A stretch of 64,000 nucleotides of DNA, taken from Candidatus Kosakonia sp. 282A-S69. GTDB lineage: Bacteria > Pseudomonadota > Gammaproteobacteria > Enterobacterales > Enterobacteriaceae. Shown here piece after piece: positions 8,792 to 16,887 of the stretch. Both the position numbers and the translations under genes were made by a program. Under the pieces are notes generated by a model. The model did no database searches, was not told the origin of the DNA, and saw only the letters and a program-made list of their open reading frames with translations. Each line of letters starts with the position of its first letter. Position 1 is the first letter of the stretch. The DNA lies in assembly GCF_029433855.1 (NCBI RefSeq), contig NZ_JAROAU010000003.1, positions 2,269,670 to 2,333,669 on the forward strand, written 5' to 3'.

Positions 8792-9841
8792 ATGAAAAAG
8801 ACAGCTATCGCGATTGCAGTGGCACTGGCTGGCTTCGCTACCGTAGCGCAGGCCGCTCCGAAAGATAACACCTGGTACACCGGTGCTAAACTGGGCTGGT
8901 CTCAGTTCCACGATGTTGGTAACAACCAGATCCCTAACAATGGCCCGACTCACGAGAGCCAGTTAGGCGCTGGTGCGTTCGGTGGTTATCAGGTTAACCC
9001 GTACGTTGGCTTTGAAATGGGCTATGACTGGCTGGGTCGCATGCCGTACAAAGGCAGCGATGTAAACGGCGCATTCAAAGCTCAGGGCGTTCAGCTGACC
9101 GCTAAACTGGGTTACCCGATTGCTGATGACGTTGATCTGTACACCCGTCTGGGTGGTATGGTTTGGCGTGCAGACGCTAAAAACAACCAGGGCTTCAAAG
9201 ATCACGATACCGGCGTTTCTCCGGTCTTCGCTGGTGGTGTTGAGTGGGCAGTTACCCGTGATATCGCTACCCGTCTGGAATACCAGTGGACCAACAACAT
9301 TGGTGACGCGAACACCGTTGGTGGTCGTCCGGACAACGGTCTGCTGAGCTTAGGTGTTGCTTACCGTTTCGGTCAGCAGGAAGATTCCGCACCGGTAGTT
9401 GCTCCGACTCCGGCTCCGGCTCCGGAAGTACAGACCAAGCACTTCACTCTGAAGTCTGACGTTCTGTTCACTTTCAACAAAGCCACCCTGAAACCGGAAG
9501 GTCAGCAGGCACTGGATCAGCTGTACAGCCAGCTGAGCAACCTGGATCCGAAAGACGGTTCCGTAGTGGTTCTGGGCTTCACCGACCGCATCGGTTCTGA
9601 CTCTTACAACCAGGGTCTGTCTGAAAAACGTGCTCAGTCCGTTGTTGATTACCTGGTTTCCAAAGGTATCCCGGCTAACAAAATCTCCGCACGTGGCATG
9701 GGTGAATCCAACCCGGTTACCGGCAACACCTGTGACAACGTGAAAGCACGCGCTGCTCTGATCGATTGCTTGGGTCCGGATCGTCGCGTTGAGATCGAAG
9801 TTAAAGGTATCAAAGACGTTGTAACTCAGCCGCAGGCTTAA
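8792..9841 (+). CDS. ompA: Outer membrane protein A
   Basis: Major outer-membrane protein linking the outer membrane to peptidoglycan. A 21-residue signal peptide ends at QA-APKDN. An eight-stranded barrel of about 170 residues follows, then a Pro/Ala-rich hinge ([14 protein letters not shown]) and a periplasmic OmpA/MotB-type domain with [35 protein letters not shown] and the cysteine pair in [20 protein letters not shown]. It has 349 residues against 346 in E. coli. Codon use is strongly biased, as for a highly expressed gene. The start follows from the signal peptide and GAGG ribosome binding site. Surface loops are the variable parts. Confidence 0.98.
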   Translation: MKKTAIAIAVALAGFATVAQAAPKDNTWYTGAKLGWSQFHDVGNNQIPNNGPTHESQLGAGAFGGYQVNPYVGFEMGYDWLGRMPYKGSDVNGAFKAQGVQLTAKLGYPIADDVDLYTRLGGMVWRADAKNNQGFKDHDTGVSPVFAGGVEWAVTRDIATRLEYQWTNNIGDANTVGGRPDNGLLSLGVAYRFGQQEDSAPVVAPTPAPAPEVQTKHFTLKSDVLFTFNKATLKPEGQQALDQLYSQLSNLDPKDGSVVVLGFTDRIGSDSYNQGLSEKRAQSVVDYLVSKGIPANKISARGMGESNPVTGNTCDNVKARAALIDCLGPDRRVEIEVKGIKDVVTQPQA

Positions 9842-9853
9842 GTTCTCCGTCAG

Positions 9854-9883
9854 AAAAAACCCCGCCATTGCGCGGGGTTTTTT
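9854..9883 (+). terminator. Intrinsic terminator after ompA
   Basis: CCCCGC (9860-9865) and GCGGGG (9872-9877) form a stem flanked by A5-6 and T6. It is a strong terminator 12 bases after ompA and could also end the convergent matP transcript. Confidence 0.92.
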
Positions 9884-9928
9884 ATTATGTAGCGTTTGGA
9901 TATGGGAAGGAGTCAGGAACGCCGGGGA

Positions 9929-10381
9929 CTACTCTTTGCCGAGCAGGGCCTGCAGGTCATGCTTTATGGTCGACATTTTCGACGCATACTTCTCTTTATG
10001 CTCCGCATCCTCAATCAACTGGACAATCGTTTCGGAAAGCGTCTTCCCGCGGCGCTGTGCCAGTCCCGCCAGTCGTTGCCAGACGACAAACTCCAGGTCG
10101 ATTGATTTCTTACGGGTATGCTGATGTTCAGCATTGAAGTGCCGTTTACGACGTGCACGGATAGTCTGCTTCATTCGGTTAATCAACGCCGGGTTAATAT
10201 GCCGCTCTATCCAGGCGTTAACGCGCACGGGTTCATTTTCGAGGGTCAATAAATTATCGACGGCCTCTTTAGCCGCGCTCGCTTCCACATAGCGTGTGAT
10301 TAACTCCCCTTCACGGTGCTTTTTAACCAGATACTTCCATTTCCAGCCGCTTTCGAGATTTTCCAGTTGTTGATATTTCAT
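9929..10381 (-). CDS. matP: Ter macrodomain organiser MatP
   Basis: Ribbon-helix-helix DNA-binding protein that binds matS sites, condenses the Ter macrodomain and links it to the divisome through ZapB. It has 150 residues, nearly identical to E. coli from [19 protein letters not shown] to [11 protein letters not shown]. The DNA-binding part [20 protein letters not shown] is fully conserved. ATG 10381 is chosen by this match with GAGAGAG upstream; the frame is open for 40 more codons, but that part is not conserved. The gene is divergent from ycbZ. I found no exact matS site in the window. Confidence 0.96.
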   Translation of the reverse strand: MKYQQLENLESGWKWKYLVKKHREGELITRYVEASAAKEAVDNLLTLENEPVRVNAWIERHINPALINRMKQTIRARRKRHFNAEHQHTRKKSIDLEFVVWQRLAGLAQRRGKTLSETIVQLIEDAEHKEKYASKMSTIKHDLQALLGKE

Positions 10382-10563
10382 TTCTCTCTCAACGTAACCG
10401 CGTAACTGAGTCCAGAATATCAGTTTTTTAAGACTCTGCTCAGAAGAAATCACCATGAACATCCGATCTGCCGGATAAGGCAGGCCGAAAGTGGTAATCA
10501 TTGTGTGATGCGCCAGCGTTTACGGTATAATCGCGCCTTTTACAGCTGACTAAAAAAACGACT

Positions 10564-12309
10564 TTGACCACTACAAAACTTGAATGGAACGACCTGGTTC
10601 CTGATACAGACAGCTATCAGGACGTGTTTGAATCGTCCGCATTAGCGCGCGAAACGGACTTCTCACTGGCCGATACTCAGCCCCGATTGCACTATGCGCT
10701 TGAGCAGTTGCTCTACCCGCGCGCGACCTCACGCTTTTTACTGACAAAAGCGCCAGAAGAAGCCGAATATCTCACGATTATTGGTGACGCTCTTACCTCG
10801 CTTTTACCTGCCGCTTACACTCCTGCAGGCGGGCAGTACGATATTACCGGATCAACAGTGCGTTTCGAACCCACCACTGATACCCGGAGTAACTTCGTCG
10901 GTAAGCAACCTGTTGTGGTTGCTGACTGGGTTGAAGCCGAGCAGCTTTTTGGCTGCCTGCGTCAGTTTAATCAAGAAATTACTCTTCAGCCGGGTCTGGT
11001 CCATCAGGCAAACGGCGGTGTATTGCTGATTTCGTTGCGTCCGCTGTTAGCCCAGCCTCTGTTATGGATGCGCCTGAAAACTATGGTGACTCAGCGTCGT
11101 TTCCACTGGGTTTCGTTTGATGAATCCCGCCCGCTCCCGGTGTCGGTACCGGCAATGCCACTGGACCTGAAAATTGTACTGGTCGGTGAGCGCGATTCGC
11201 TGGCAGAGTTCCAGGAGATGGAGCCGGAACTTGCAGCACAGGCGATTTATAGCGAATACGAAGAGACTCTCCAGGTTACAGACAGTGACACGCTGCGCGT
11301 ATGGCGGCAGTGGGTTGAACAAACCGCTTATGCTGCACAGTTACCGACCCCGGCAGCAGATGCCTGGGAAACGTTAATTCGTGAAGCCGTGCGTTTTACC
11401 GGCGATCAGGAAACCTTGCCGCTCTGCCCGCTGTGGCTTTCACGACAACTGCGTGAAGTTGCGGCATTAACCGCTGACGACACCTTTGATAACGATGCCC
11501 TGACCTCAATGTTAGCTCAGCGTGAGTGGCGAGAAGGATTCCTTGCTGAGCGCATGCAGGATGAGATCCTCCTCGAGCAGATCCTCATCGAAACCGAAGG
11601 TGAACGTATCGGCCAGGTCAATGCTCTTTCCGTGATTGAATTCCCGGGCCACCCGCGTGCGTTTGGCGAACCCTCACGCATCAGCTGCGTTGTGCATATC
11701 GGCGACGGTGAATTCAATGATATCGAACGTAAAGCGGAGCTCGGTGGCAACATCCATGCGAAGGGGATGATGATCATGCAGGCATTCCTGATGTCGGAAC
11801 TGGATCTGGATCAGCAAATCCCCTTTTCTGCCTCGCTCACGTTTGAGCAGTCATACAGCGAAGTAGATGGCGACAGTGCCTCCATGGCTGAGCTTTGCGC
11901 GCTGATCAGTGCGCTGGCCGAGGTACCGGTTAATCAATGCATTGCTATTACTGGATCAGTTGATCAGTTTGGTCGTTGCCAGCCAGTCGGTGGTTTAAAC
12001 GAAAAAATTGAAGGCTTTTTTGCTATCTGCCAGCAACGAGAGCTGTCAGGCAAGCAAGGGGTTATTATCCCTTCCGCCAATGTTCGGCATTTATGTTTAC
12101 GCCAGGAGTTGCTTGACGCCATTGAGGCGAAGCAATTTTCCATCTGGGCCGTGGATGATGTGATAGATGCGCTACCCTTATTGATGGGTCTTGCATGGGA
12201 TGCTGAGGGGCAAACCAACCTTAAGCAAATTATTCTCGAACGTATCGCGCAGGCAACGCAACAAGAGTCTCGCCATCGCTTTCCCTGGCCGTTACGCTGG
12301 CTAAACTAG
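10564..12309 (+). CDS. ycbZ: Lon-like ATP-independent protease homologue YcbZ
   Basis: A 581-residue member of the LonB-like family. The N-terminal two-thirds is a degenerate AAA-like region (DWVEAEQLFG, LVHQANGGVLLISL) and the C-terminus is a Lon-type peptidase domain with catalytic serine in GDSASMAELCALIS and lysine in GGLNEKIEGFFAIC. The physiological substrate is not established. The start is a TTG with a weak ribosome binding site, supported because MTTTKLEWNDLVPDTDSYQ aligns with the E. coli start. The protein ends at FPWPLRWLN, a few residues short of the E. coli C-terminus. fabA lies 84 bases downstream. Confidence 0.9.
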   Translation: MTTTKLEWNDLVPDTDSYQDVFESSALARETDFSLADTQPRLHYALEQLLYPRATSRFLLTKAPEEAEYLTIIGDALTSLLPAAYTPAGGQYDITGSTVRFEPTTDTRSNFVGKQPVVVADWVEAEQLFGCLRQFNQEITLQPGLVHQANGGVLLISLRPLLAQPLLWMRLKTMVTQRRFHWVSFDESRPLPVSVPAMPLDLKIVLVGERDSLAEFQEMEPELAAQAIYSEYEETLQVTDSDTLRVWRQWVEQTAYAAQLPTPAADAWETLIREAVRFTGDQETLPLCPLWLSRQLREVAALTADDTFDNDALTSMLAQREWREGFLAERMQDEILLEQILIETEGERIGQVNALSVIEFPGHPRAFGEPSRISCVVHIGDGEFNDIERKAELGGNIHAKGMMIMQAFLMSELDLDQQIPFSASLTFEQSYSEVDGDSASMAELCALISALAEVPVNQCIAITGSVDQFGRCQPVGGLNEKIEGFFAICQQRELSGKQGVIIPSANVRHLCLRQELLDAIEAKQFSIWAVDDVIDALPLLMGLAWDAEGQTNLKQIILERIAQATQQESRHRFPWPLRWLN

Positions 12310-12318
12310 TTCGCTGTT

Positions 12319-12335
12319 AACTGATCGGACTTGTT
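12319..12335 (+). promoter_or_regulatory. FadR activator site of fabA
   Basis: AACTGATCGGACTTGTT matches the FadR site of the E. coli fabA promoter. FadR without acyl-CoA activates fabA, coupling unsaturated fatty acid synthesis to fatty acid supply. Confidence 0.8.
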
Positions 12336-12336
12336 C

Positions 12337-12354
12337 AGCGTACACGTGTTAGCT
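12337..12354 (+). promoter_or_regulatory. FabR repressor site of fabA
   Basis: AGCGTACACGTGTTAGCT is the palindromic FabR operator as found upstream of E. coli fabA and fabB. It is adjacent to the FadR site and about 40 bases before the fabA start. Confidence 0.8.
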
Positions 12355-12393
12355 ATCCTGCGTGCGAAATTACAAATAAGGCTTATTAAGAAC

Positions 12394-12912
12394 ATGGTAG
12401 ATAAACGCGAATCCTATACAAAAGAAGATCTTCTTGCCTCTGGTCGCGGCGAACTGTTTGGCGAAAAAGGCCCGCAATTACCGGCTCCGAATATGCTGAT
12501 GATGGACCGTGTGGTCAAAATGTCTGAGACCGGCGGTAACTTCGATAAAGGCTACGTTGAAGCTGAGCTGGATATCAATCCGGATCTGTGGTTCTTTGGT
12601 TGCCACTTTATCGGCGATCCGGTTATGCCGGGCTGCCTCGGTCTTGATGCCATGTGGCAGCTGGTTGGTTTCTACCTCGGCTGGCTGGGAGGCGAAGGTA
12701 AAGGCCGCGCGCTTGGCGTAGGTGAAGTGAAATTTACCGGTCAGGTTCTGCCTACAGCGAAAAAAGTCACTTACCGCATTCATTTCAAACGCATCGTCAA
12801 TCGTCGTTTGATCATGGGTCTGGCTGATGGCGAAGTGCTGGTTGACGATCGTCTTATCTACACCGCATCCGATCTGAAAGTTGGTCTATTCCAGGATACC
12901 TCTGCTTTCTGA
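12394..12912 (+). CDS. fabA: Bifunctional 3-hydroxydecanoyl-ACP dehydratase/isomerase FabA
   Basis: Dehydrates 3-hydroxydecanoyl-ACP and isomerises trans-2- to cis-3-decenoyl-ACP, the branch point for unsaturated fatty acids. It has 172 residues, nearly identical to E. coli. The active-site histidine lies in [16 protein letters not shown] and the aspartate in [16 protein letters not shown]. The ATG at 12394 gives the family N-terminus [14 protein letters not shown]; the frame is open 21 codons upstream through the operator region, which is not translated. FadR and FabR sites and a strong terminator make it a single-gene unit. Confidence 0.98.
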   Translation: MVDKRESYTKEDLLASGRGELFGEKGPQLPAPNMLMMDRVVKMSETGGNFDKGYVEAELDINPDLWFFGCHFIGDPVMPGCLGLDAMWQLVGFYLGWLGGEGKGRALGVGEVKFTGQVLPTAKKVTYRIHFKRIVNRRLIMGLADGEVLVDDRLIYTASDLKVGLFQDTSAF

Positions 12913-12938
12913 TAGCAGCGTAGCCCTTGCCAAAACGC

Positions 12939-12968
12939 GAAACCTCCGCAATGCGGAGGTTTCTTTTT
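12939..12968 (+). terminator. Intrinsic terminator after fabA
   Basis: GAAACCTCCGC (12939-12949) and GCGGAGGTTTC (12953-12963) form an 11-pair stem with a three-base loop and a short T run. It separates fabA from the convergent rmf. Confidence 0.9.
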
Positions 12969-12982
12969 CTAAAGAGACAGAA

Positions 12983-13150
12983 TCAGGCAGTCACTGCCCT
13001 GTCCTCCATGGCCTGTCGCCAGCCTCCAAGCCACTCGGACCTTTGATTCAGGGTTTGGTACGGACACATCTCTTTCGAGCGCCCCGTAATACCAGCCTGA
13101 TAACCACGTTGATGTGCCCGTTCCAGGCGATCGCGTTTTTGTCTCTTCAT
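12983..13150 (-). CDS. rmf: Ribosome modulation factor RMF
   Basis: A 55-residue basic protein read by translating the minus strand from ATG at 13150 to TGA at 12983. It begins MKRQKRDRLERAHQRGYQAG and continues RSKEMCPYQTLNQRSEWLGG, almost identical to E. coli RMF. RMF binds the 30S subunit in stationary phase and dimerises 70S into inactive 100S ribosomes. It is a single gene between the fabA and pqiC terminators. In E. coli expression depends on ppGpp and CRP. A CRP-like left half site AAATGTGA lies at 13277-13284, but its right half is poor. Confidence 0.96.
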   Translation of the reverse strand: MKRQKRDRLERAHQRGYQAGITGRSKEMCPYQTLNQRSEWLGGWRQAMEDRAVTA

Positions 13151-13350
13151 GCCTCGTTTCCCTCATTCTTTTATCTGGTGGAAAAGAAAACAGTGGTCAC
13201 TTAATGTGCAACCACAGGTCACAAATACCTTGATTAGACCGCGTCGTCAATGCGCAAAATTCACGCCAGTGTCATAAATGTGACCTGGACAGAAATTCAT
13301 TTGTACAAGAAACAGACATACTTCTGACTAAGTTTCTGAGCTCAAAAACA

Positions 13351-13386
13351 AAAAAAGCCGCGGCAGGCAAAAACCCGCTGCGGCTT
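13351..13386 (-). terminator. Intrinsic terminator of the pqiABC operon
   Basis: On the minus strand AAGCCGC pairs with GCGGCTT, with partial pairing inside, followed by T7. It lies about 20 bases beyond the pqiC stop. Confidence 0.85.
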
Positions 13387-13405
13387 GTTTGATCATTAAA
13401 TCTAC

Positions 13406-13978
13406 TTATGGCAATCGCTTGAGCTCCGCGGCGATAGCGACGGCTTCCTGCTGCCACCCCTGCGCCAGCGTCTTCACCATCGCATCGTAACCATCTTCTT
13501 GCTGTTTGAGCTCAATATGGAATGGTCGCTTAATCAAACTGCCCTGATGCTTAAGCAACCATTCGCCGCTGATAACAACCCGCCCGTCATAGCGACCATG
13601 AAAACCGGTTACCGTCACGTTCAGCGTATCCTGCTCACTACCCAGCGGCTGCGATGCCACAACCCAGCCGGGTAAGGCGTTGCCCAGATTCGCCACCAGC
13701 GTATTGCGTAACTGCTGATCGAGCGGGCTGGCCCAGAGATTGTTGTTGGCAATGACATATTGCACATCGCTGGTTTGATACACTACGCCATTGCCGGCCA
13801 GATAGTCCGGTACTGAGACCTGCTCAACCCATAGCTGGCGGTTACCCTGCGTCTGCCCGGTCATCGACTGCGTCGTGGTTACCGCCGGCGATGGAAGCTG
13901 ATAGTAACTTTTGTTATCGCCGCCGCTGCTGCAGGCGGCTAATAACAGGACAAGCATCGCCAGTGCGCTCTTTCTCAT
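13406..13978 (-). CDS. pqiC: Outer-membrane lipoprotein PqiC (YmbA)
   Basis: A 190-residue lipoprotein with a signal peptide and lipobox LLAACSSG (lipidated cysteine about residue 16) and an ABC-type transport auxiliary domain containing WVEQVSVPDYLAGNGVVYQT and NNLWASPLDQQLRNTL. In E. coli PqiC is anchored in the outer membrane and forms the end point of the PqiB tunnel for lipid transport across the periplasm. The start overlaps the pqiB stop by four bases. Confidence 0.94.
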   Translation of the reverse strand: MRKSALAMLVLLLAACSSGGDNKSYYQLPSPAVTTTQSMTGQTQGNRQLWVEQVSVPDYLAGNGVVYQTSDVQYVIANNNLWASPLDQQLRNTLVANLGNALPGWVVASQPLGSEQDTLNVTVTGFHGRYDGRVVISGEWLLKHQGSLIKRPFHIELKQQEDGYDAMVKTLAQGWQQEAVAIAAELKRLP

Positions 13979-15615
13979 TGTTTCGCCCTCTTCGGCTGCG
14001 GATCGTCTTTCCCTTTCGCTTCAAATACCAGCGCATTGCTCTTATCGTTCAGCGTCTTCAGCACCGGCTGAAGCTCCCGTAACACCTGGTCCAGACGCTG
14101 CATATCTGCCACCATCTTGTTATAGGCGGCCGACCCCGGCTGGAAGCCTTGCATGCTGCGATTAAGCTCGCGCAGTGTGGATTGCATATCGGCCGGAAGC
14201 TGTTGCATTGACTGGCTGGCGGTCAATTTATTCAGGTTATCCAGCGTTGCCTGCAGACGTTTAAGGGTTTGCTGGCTCTCCGACAGCGTGTTTGTCGCCT
14301 GCTGAATCATCGGATTGAGCGGCAGGTTGTTAATCTTATCCAGCGTATCCATCAGTCGCTGCTGAATCTGCGCCAGACCGCCACTCATCGTTGGGATTAT
14401 TGGGTAGCCCTCAAACTGAGTGAACTCTTTTATCGGCGGCGCATTATTGTAGAAGTCGAGATCGACATACAACGCGCCGGTCACAATATTACCGGTCTTC
14501 AGCGAAGCGCGCAGGCCACGATTAAGCAGCTCTTTCATGTGCGCGGTCATATCCGCATCCTGACCCAGCTGATTCGCCAGCCTCTCAGGCTCAATGCGGA
14601 TCAGAACCGGAATGCGGTAATCATCGTTCAGCGCCTGGCGCATGCCAGGGTTAAAGAATGGCACCTTGCTCACGGTTCCAAGTCGAATACCGCGGAACTC
14701 CACTGGCGCACCCGGCTGCAGACCGCGAATTGAGTCTTTAAAGAACATCAGGTAGTCAACATGGTCGGTATAGAGCGAGTCCTGAATACTGCGCTGATCG
14801 TCATACAGTTTAAAGGCGCTCTTCTCCGCTACCGGCTGGCCCAGGTCCAGCCCATCCGGGATATCAAAACTGACGCCGCCGCCAAACAGCGTGGCCAGCG
14901 ACCCCATCTCAACACGCATGCCGGCAGAGGTGAGATCGACAGCAATACCGCTATCTTTCCAGAAACGGACATTGCTGGTCACCAGCCGGTCGTTCGGCGC
15001 ATTGATGAAGAGCTGATAGGTCATGGTCCGCTTTTGCGTATCAAAGTTACTGGTTTCAACAGAACCCACGCGATAGCCGCGGAACAGCACCGGATCGCCC
15101 GGTGAGAGTTGCCCCGCCTTGCTGCTGTCGAGGATCACACGGATCCCTTTAGCATCCGGCGGTGCCAGCGGAGGGGCATCCAGCAGGGTATATTGATCGG
15201 GCACGCTGCCTTTGGCACCAGGCTGTAGTTCAATATAGGCGCCCGAGAGCAGCGTTCCGAGGCCGCTGACCCCCTCACGCCCCACCTGCGGTTTTACCAC
15301 CCAGAATACTGAGTCGTTATGCAGCAGTTTTTCCATGCCGGAGTTGAGTCGCGCTTTGATCTCCACGTGGGTTAGATCATCGGTCAGCGTTGTACTCTCT
15401 ACGACGCCGACATCCACGCTGCGGCTTTTAATCGGCGTTTTTCCGCCGACAATGCCCTCTGCATTAGTGGTGATCAGTGTCACTTCCGGCCCCTGATGGC
15501 TGTAGTGGTAAAAGAGGATCCAGGCGCCAATCAGCGCAGTCACGATCGGAAAAATCCAGACCGGCGACCAGTTCCTTACTTTTTGCACCTGGGCTTCCCC
15601 CTGTTTATTCTCCAT
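13975..15615 (-). CDS. pqiB: MCE-domain intermembrane lipid transport protein PqiB
   Basis: A 546-residue periplasmic protein anchored by one N-terminal membrane segment (WSPVWIFPIVTALIGAW), followed by three MCE domains; GLQPGAPVEFRGIRLGTVS and SPGDPVLFRGYRVGSVE are typical MCE stretches. A long C-terminal helical region (QQRLMDTLDKINNL to LQPVLKTLNDKS) forms the needle-like tunnel known for PqiB hexamers. ATG 15615 is chosen because it gives the E. coli N-terminus and GAGGAG lies just upstream; the next upstream ATG contains that ribosome binding site. It overlaps the end of pqiA by 11 bases. Confidence 0.95.
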   Translation of the reverse strand: MENKQGEAQVQKVRNWSPVWIFPIVTALIGAWILFYHYSHQGPEVTLITTNAEGIVGGKTPIKSRSVDVGVVESTTLTDDLTHVEIKARLNSGMEKLLHNDSVFWVVKPQVGREGVSGLGTLLSGAYIELQPGAKGSVPDQYTLLDAPPLAPPDAKGIRVILDSSKAGQLSPGDPVLFRGYRVGSVETSNFDTQKRTMTYQLFINAPNDRLVTSNVRFWKDSGIAVDLTSAGMRVEMGSLATLFGGGVSFDIPDGLDLGQPVAEKSAFKLYDDQRSIQDSLYTDHVDYLMFFKDSIRGLQPGAPVEFRGIRLGTVSKVPFFNPGMRQALNDDYRIPVLIRIEPERLANQLGQDADMTAHMKELLNRGLRASLKTGNIVTGALYVDLDFYNNAPPIKEFTQFEGYPIIPTMSGGLAQIQQRLMDTLDKINNLPLNPMIQQATNTLSESQQTLKRLQATLDNLNKLTASQSMQQLPADMQSTLRELNRSMQGFQPGSAAYNKMVADMQRLDQVLRELQPVLKTLNDKSNALVFEAKGKDDPQPKRAKQ

Positions 15616-16876
15616 GCTCTGACAACTCCTCATGGTGCGTTTGTGGCTCCCGATCCCAACTGAGACGCGGGTCGAAAGTCATCGCCGCAAACATCGTGAT
15701 AATAACGACCAGCGCAAACATTAGCGCACCCATTGCAGGATAGATATTCATCAGCCCGCCAATGCGAACTAACGCAGATAGCACCGCAATAACAAAAACA
15801 TCGATCATTGACCAGCGGCCGACAAATTCGACCACTTCATAAATAAAGTGCATCCGTTCGCTGTCGCGTCTGCCATAGCCCTTCGCATCAATGCAGAGCC
15901 AGGCAATGCCAATCATCTTAAGCGTTGGCACCATAATGCTGGCGATAAAAATCACCAGCGCCACGGGATAAGAGCCCTCGCTCCATAACAGCACCACCCC
16001 CGCGAGTATGGTCGAGGGCGTAGGATCGCCCAGCAGATCCGTTATCATGATCGGCAAAATATTGGCCGGCAGATAGAGCATGATCGCCGTGACCAGCAGC
16101 GCCAGCGTCCACTGAATACTGTGCCGTCGCCGGACGTAGCCGCGCGTATGGCACCGCGGACAAACCGGATTATCCATCGGCACTATCGCCGTGCAGCAGG
16201 GACAGGATCGCAGCCCCTGACGGAGCCCGGTGATGCCCGCACGAAGCGGTTGCTCAAGCGCAGGCGCTGGTGCGATGTCATCCCACAGCCAGTGGCGATC
16301 GACACACTGAAACGCGCGCAGCTGCAGCAGGCAGAAGAGACACCACGGAATGAAACTGCTGCCGATGCCGATATCGCCATAGGACATCAGTTTAACGAAG
16401 CTCACCAGCACGCCGGCAAGAAAAATCTCTGCCATACCCCAGCTTTTCAGCTGAAACAGCACCCGCGCCAGCGCGATTTTGAGGCGAAAATCCATCCGCA
16501 CCCGGTTAACCAGCAGCAGGATAGTGACAAGGCAAAAGGCAGGCACAAGCTGTACGAAAAGCAGGAAGAGCGTGCCAAGGCTGGCATAATCTTCTGAAAA
16601 CATGACGCCTGGGATCTCAAGCAGCGTCACCTCGCTGGCAATGCCCGCCACCTGCATATTGACGAAGGGGAAAAGATTGGAGAGCAGCAGCATAAACAGG
16701 GCGACAAGGGCGTAAGCCGTCGGACGCTGCCGCGGCTCTTTCCATTCGGTCGTCAGGGTTGTGCCGCAGCGCGGACACGCCGCCCGGTGTCCATGTTGCA
16801 GGGGCGGTAACGCCACCAGCATGTCACATTGCGAGCAGAGAATGTGGCGAGTGCCATGGTGGTGGTGTTCACACAT
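15605..16876 (-). CDS. pqiA: PqiA intermembrane transport membrane protein
   Basis: A 423-residue inner-membrane protein with two repeats, each made of a zinc-ribbon (CSQCDMLVALPP with CPRCGTTL; CPCCTAIVPMDNPVCPRCHTRG) and a block of four membrane segments. It works with PqiB and PqiC in envelope lipid transport; in E. coli the operon is induced by paraquat through SoxRS. The N-terminus is histidine-rich (CEHHHHG). It starts 11 bases after the uup stop, so uup-pqiABC may be partly cotranscribed. Confidence 0.95.
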   Translation of the reverse strand: MCEHHHHGTRHILCSQCDMLVALPPLQHGHRAACPRCGTTLTTEWKEPRQRPTAYALVALFMLLLSNLFPFVNMQVAGIASEVTLLEIPGVMFSEDYASLGTLFLLFVQLVPAFCLVTILLLVNRVRMDFRLKIALARVLFQLKSWGMAEIFLAGVLVSFVKLMSYGDIGIGSSFIPWCLFCLLQLRAFQCVDRHWLWDDIAPAPALEQPLRAGITGLRQGLRSCPCCTAIVPMDNPVCPRCHTRGYVRRRHSIQWTLALLVTAIMLYLPANILPIMITDLLGDPTPSTILAGVVLLWSEGSYPVALVIFIASIMVPTLKMIGIAWLCIDAKGYGRRDSERMHFIYEVVEFVGRWSMIDVFVIAVLSALVRIGGLMNIYPAMGALMFALVVIITMFAAMTFDPRLSWDREPQTHHEELSEHGE

Positions 16877-16887
16877 ACCGCTTTCCT

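Noticed and set aside
10382-10501. A 40-codon N-terminal extension of MatP
   Set aside because: The extension is not part of E. coli MatP, and the conserved start MKYQQLE has its own ribosome binding site.
10784-10796. Possible matS site GTGACGCTCTTAC in ycbZ
   Set aside because: It has two mismatches to GTGACRNYGTCAC at positions that matter for MatP. The K-12 counterpart of this region is also outside the core Ter macrodomain.
12969-13166. A 65-codon minus-strand frame over rmf
   Set aside because: It is out of frame with rmf; the frame from 13150 gives the known RMF sequence.
13277-13298. CRP site upstream of rmf
   Set aside because: The left half AAATGTGA is perfect but the right half CAGAAATT fits poorly, so I did not list it as a site.
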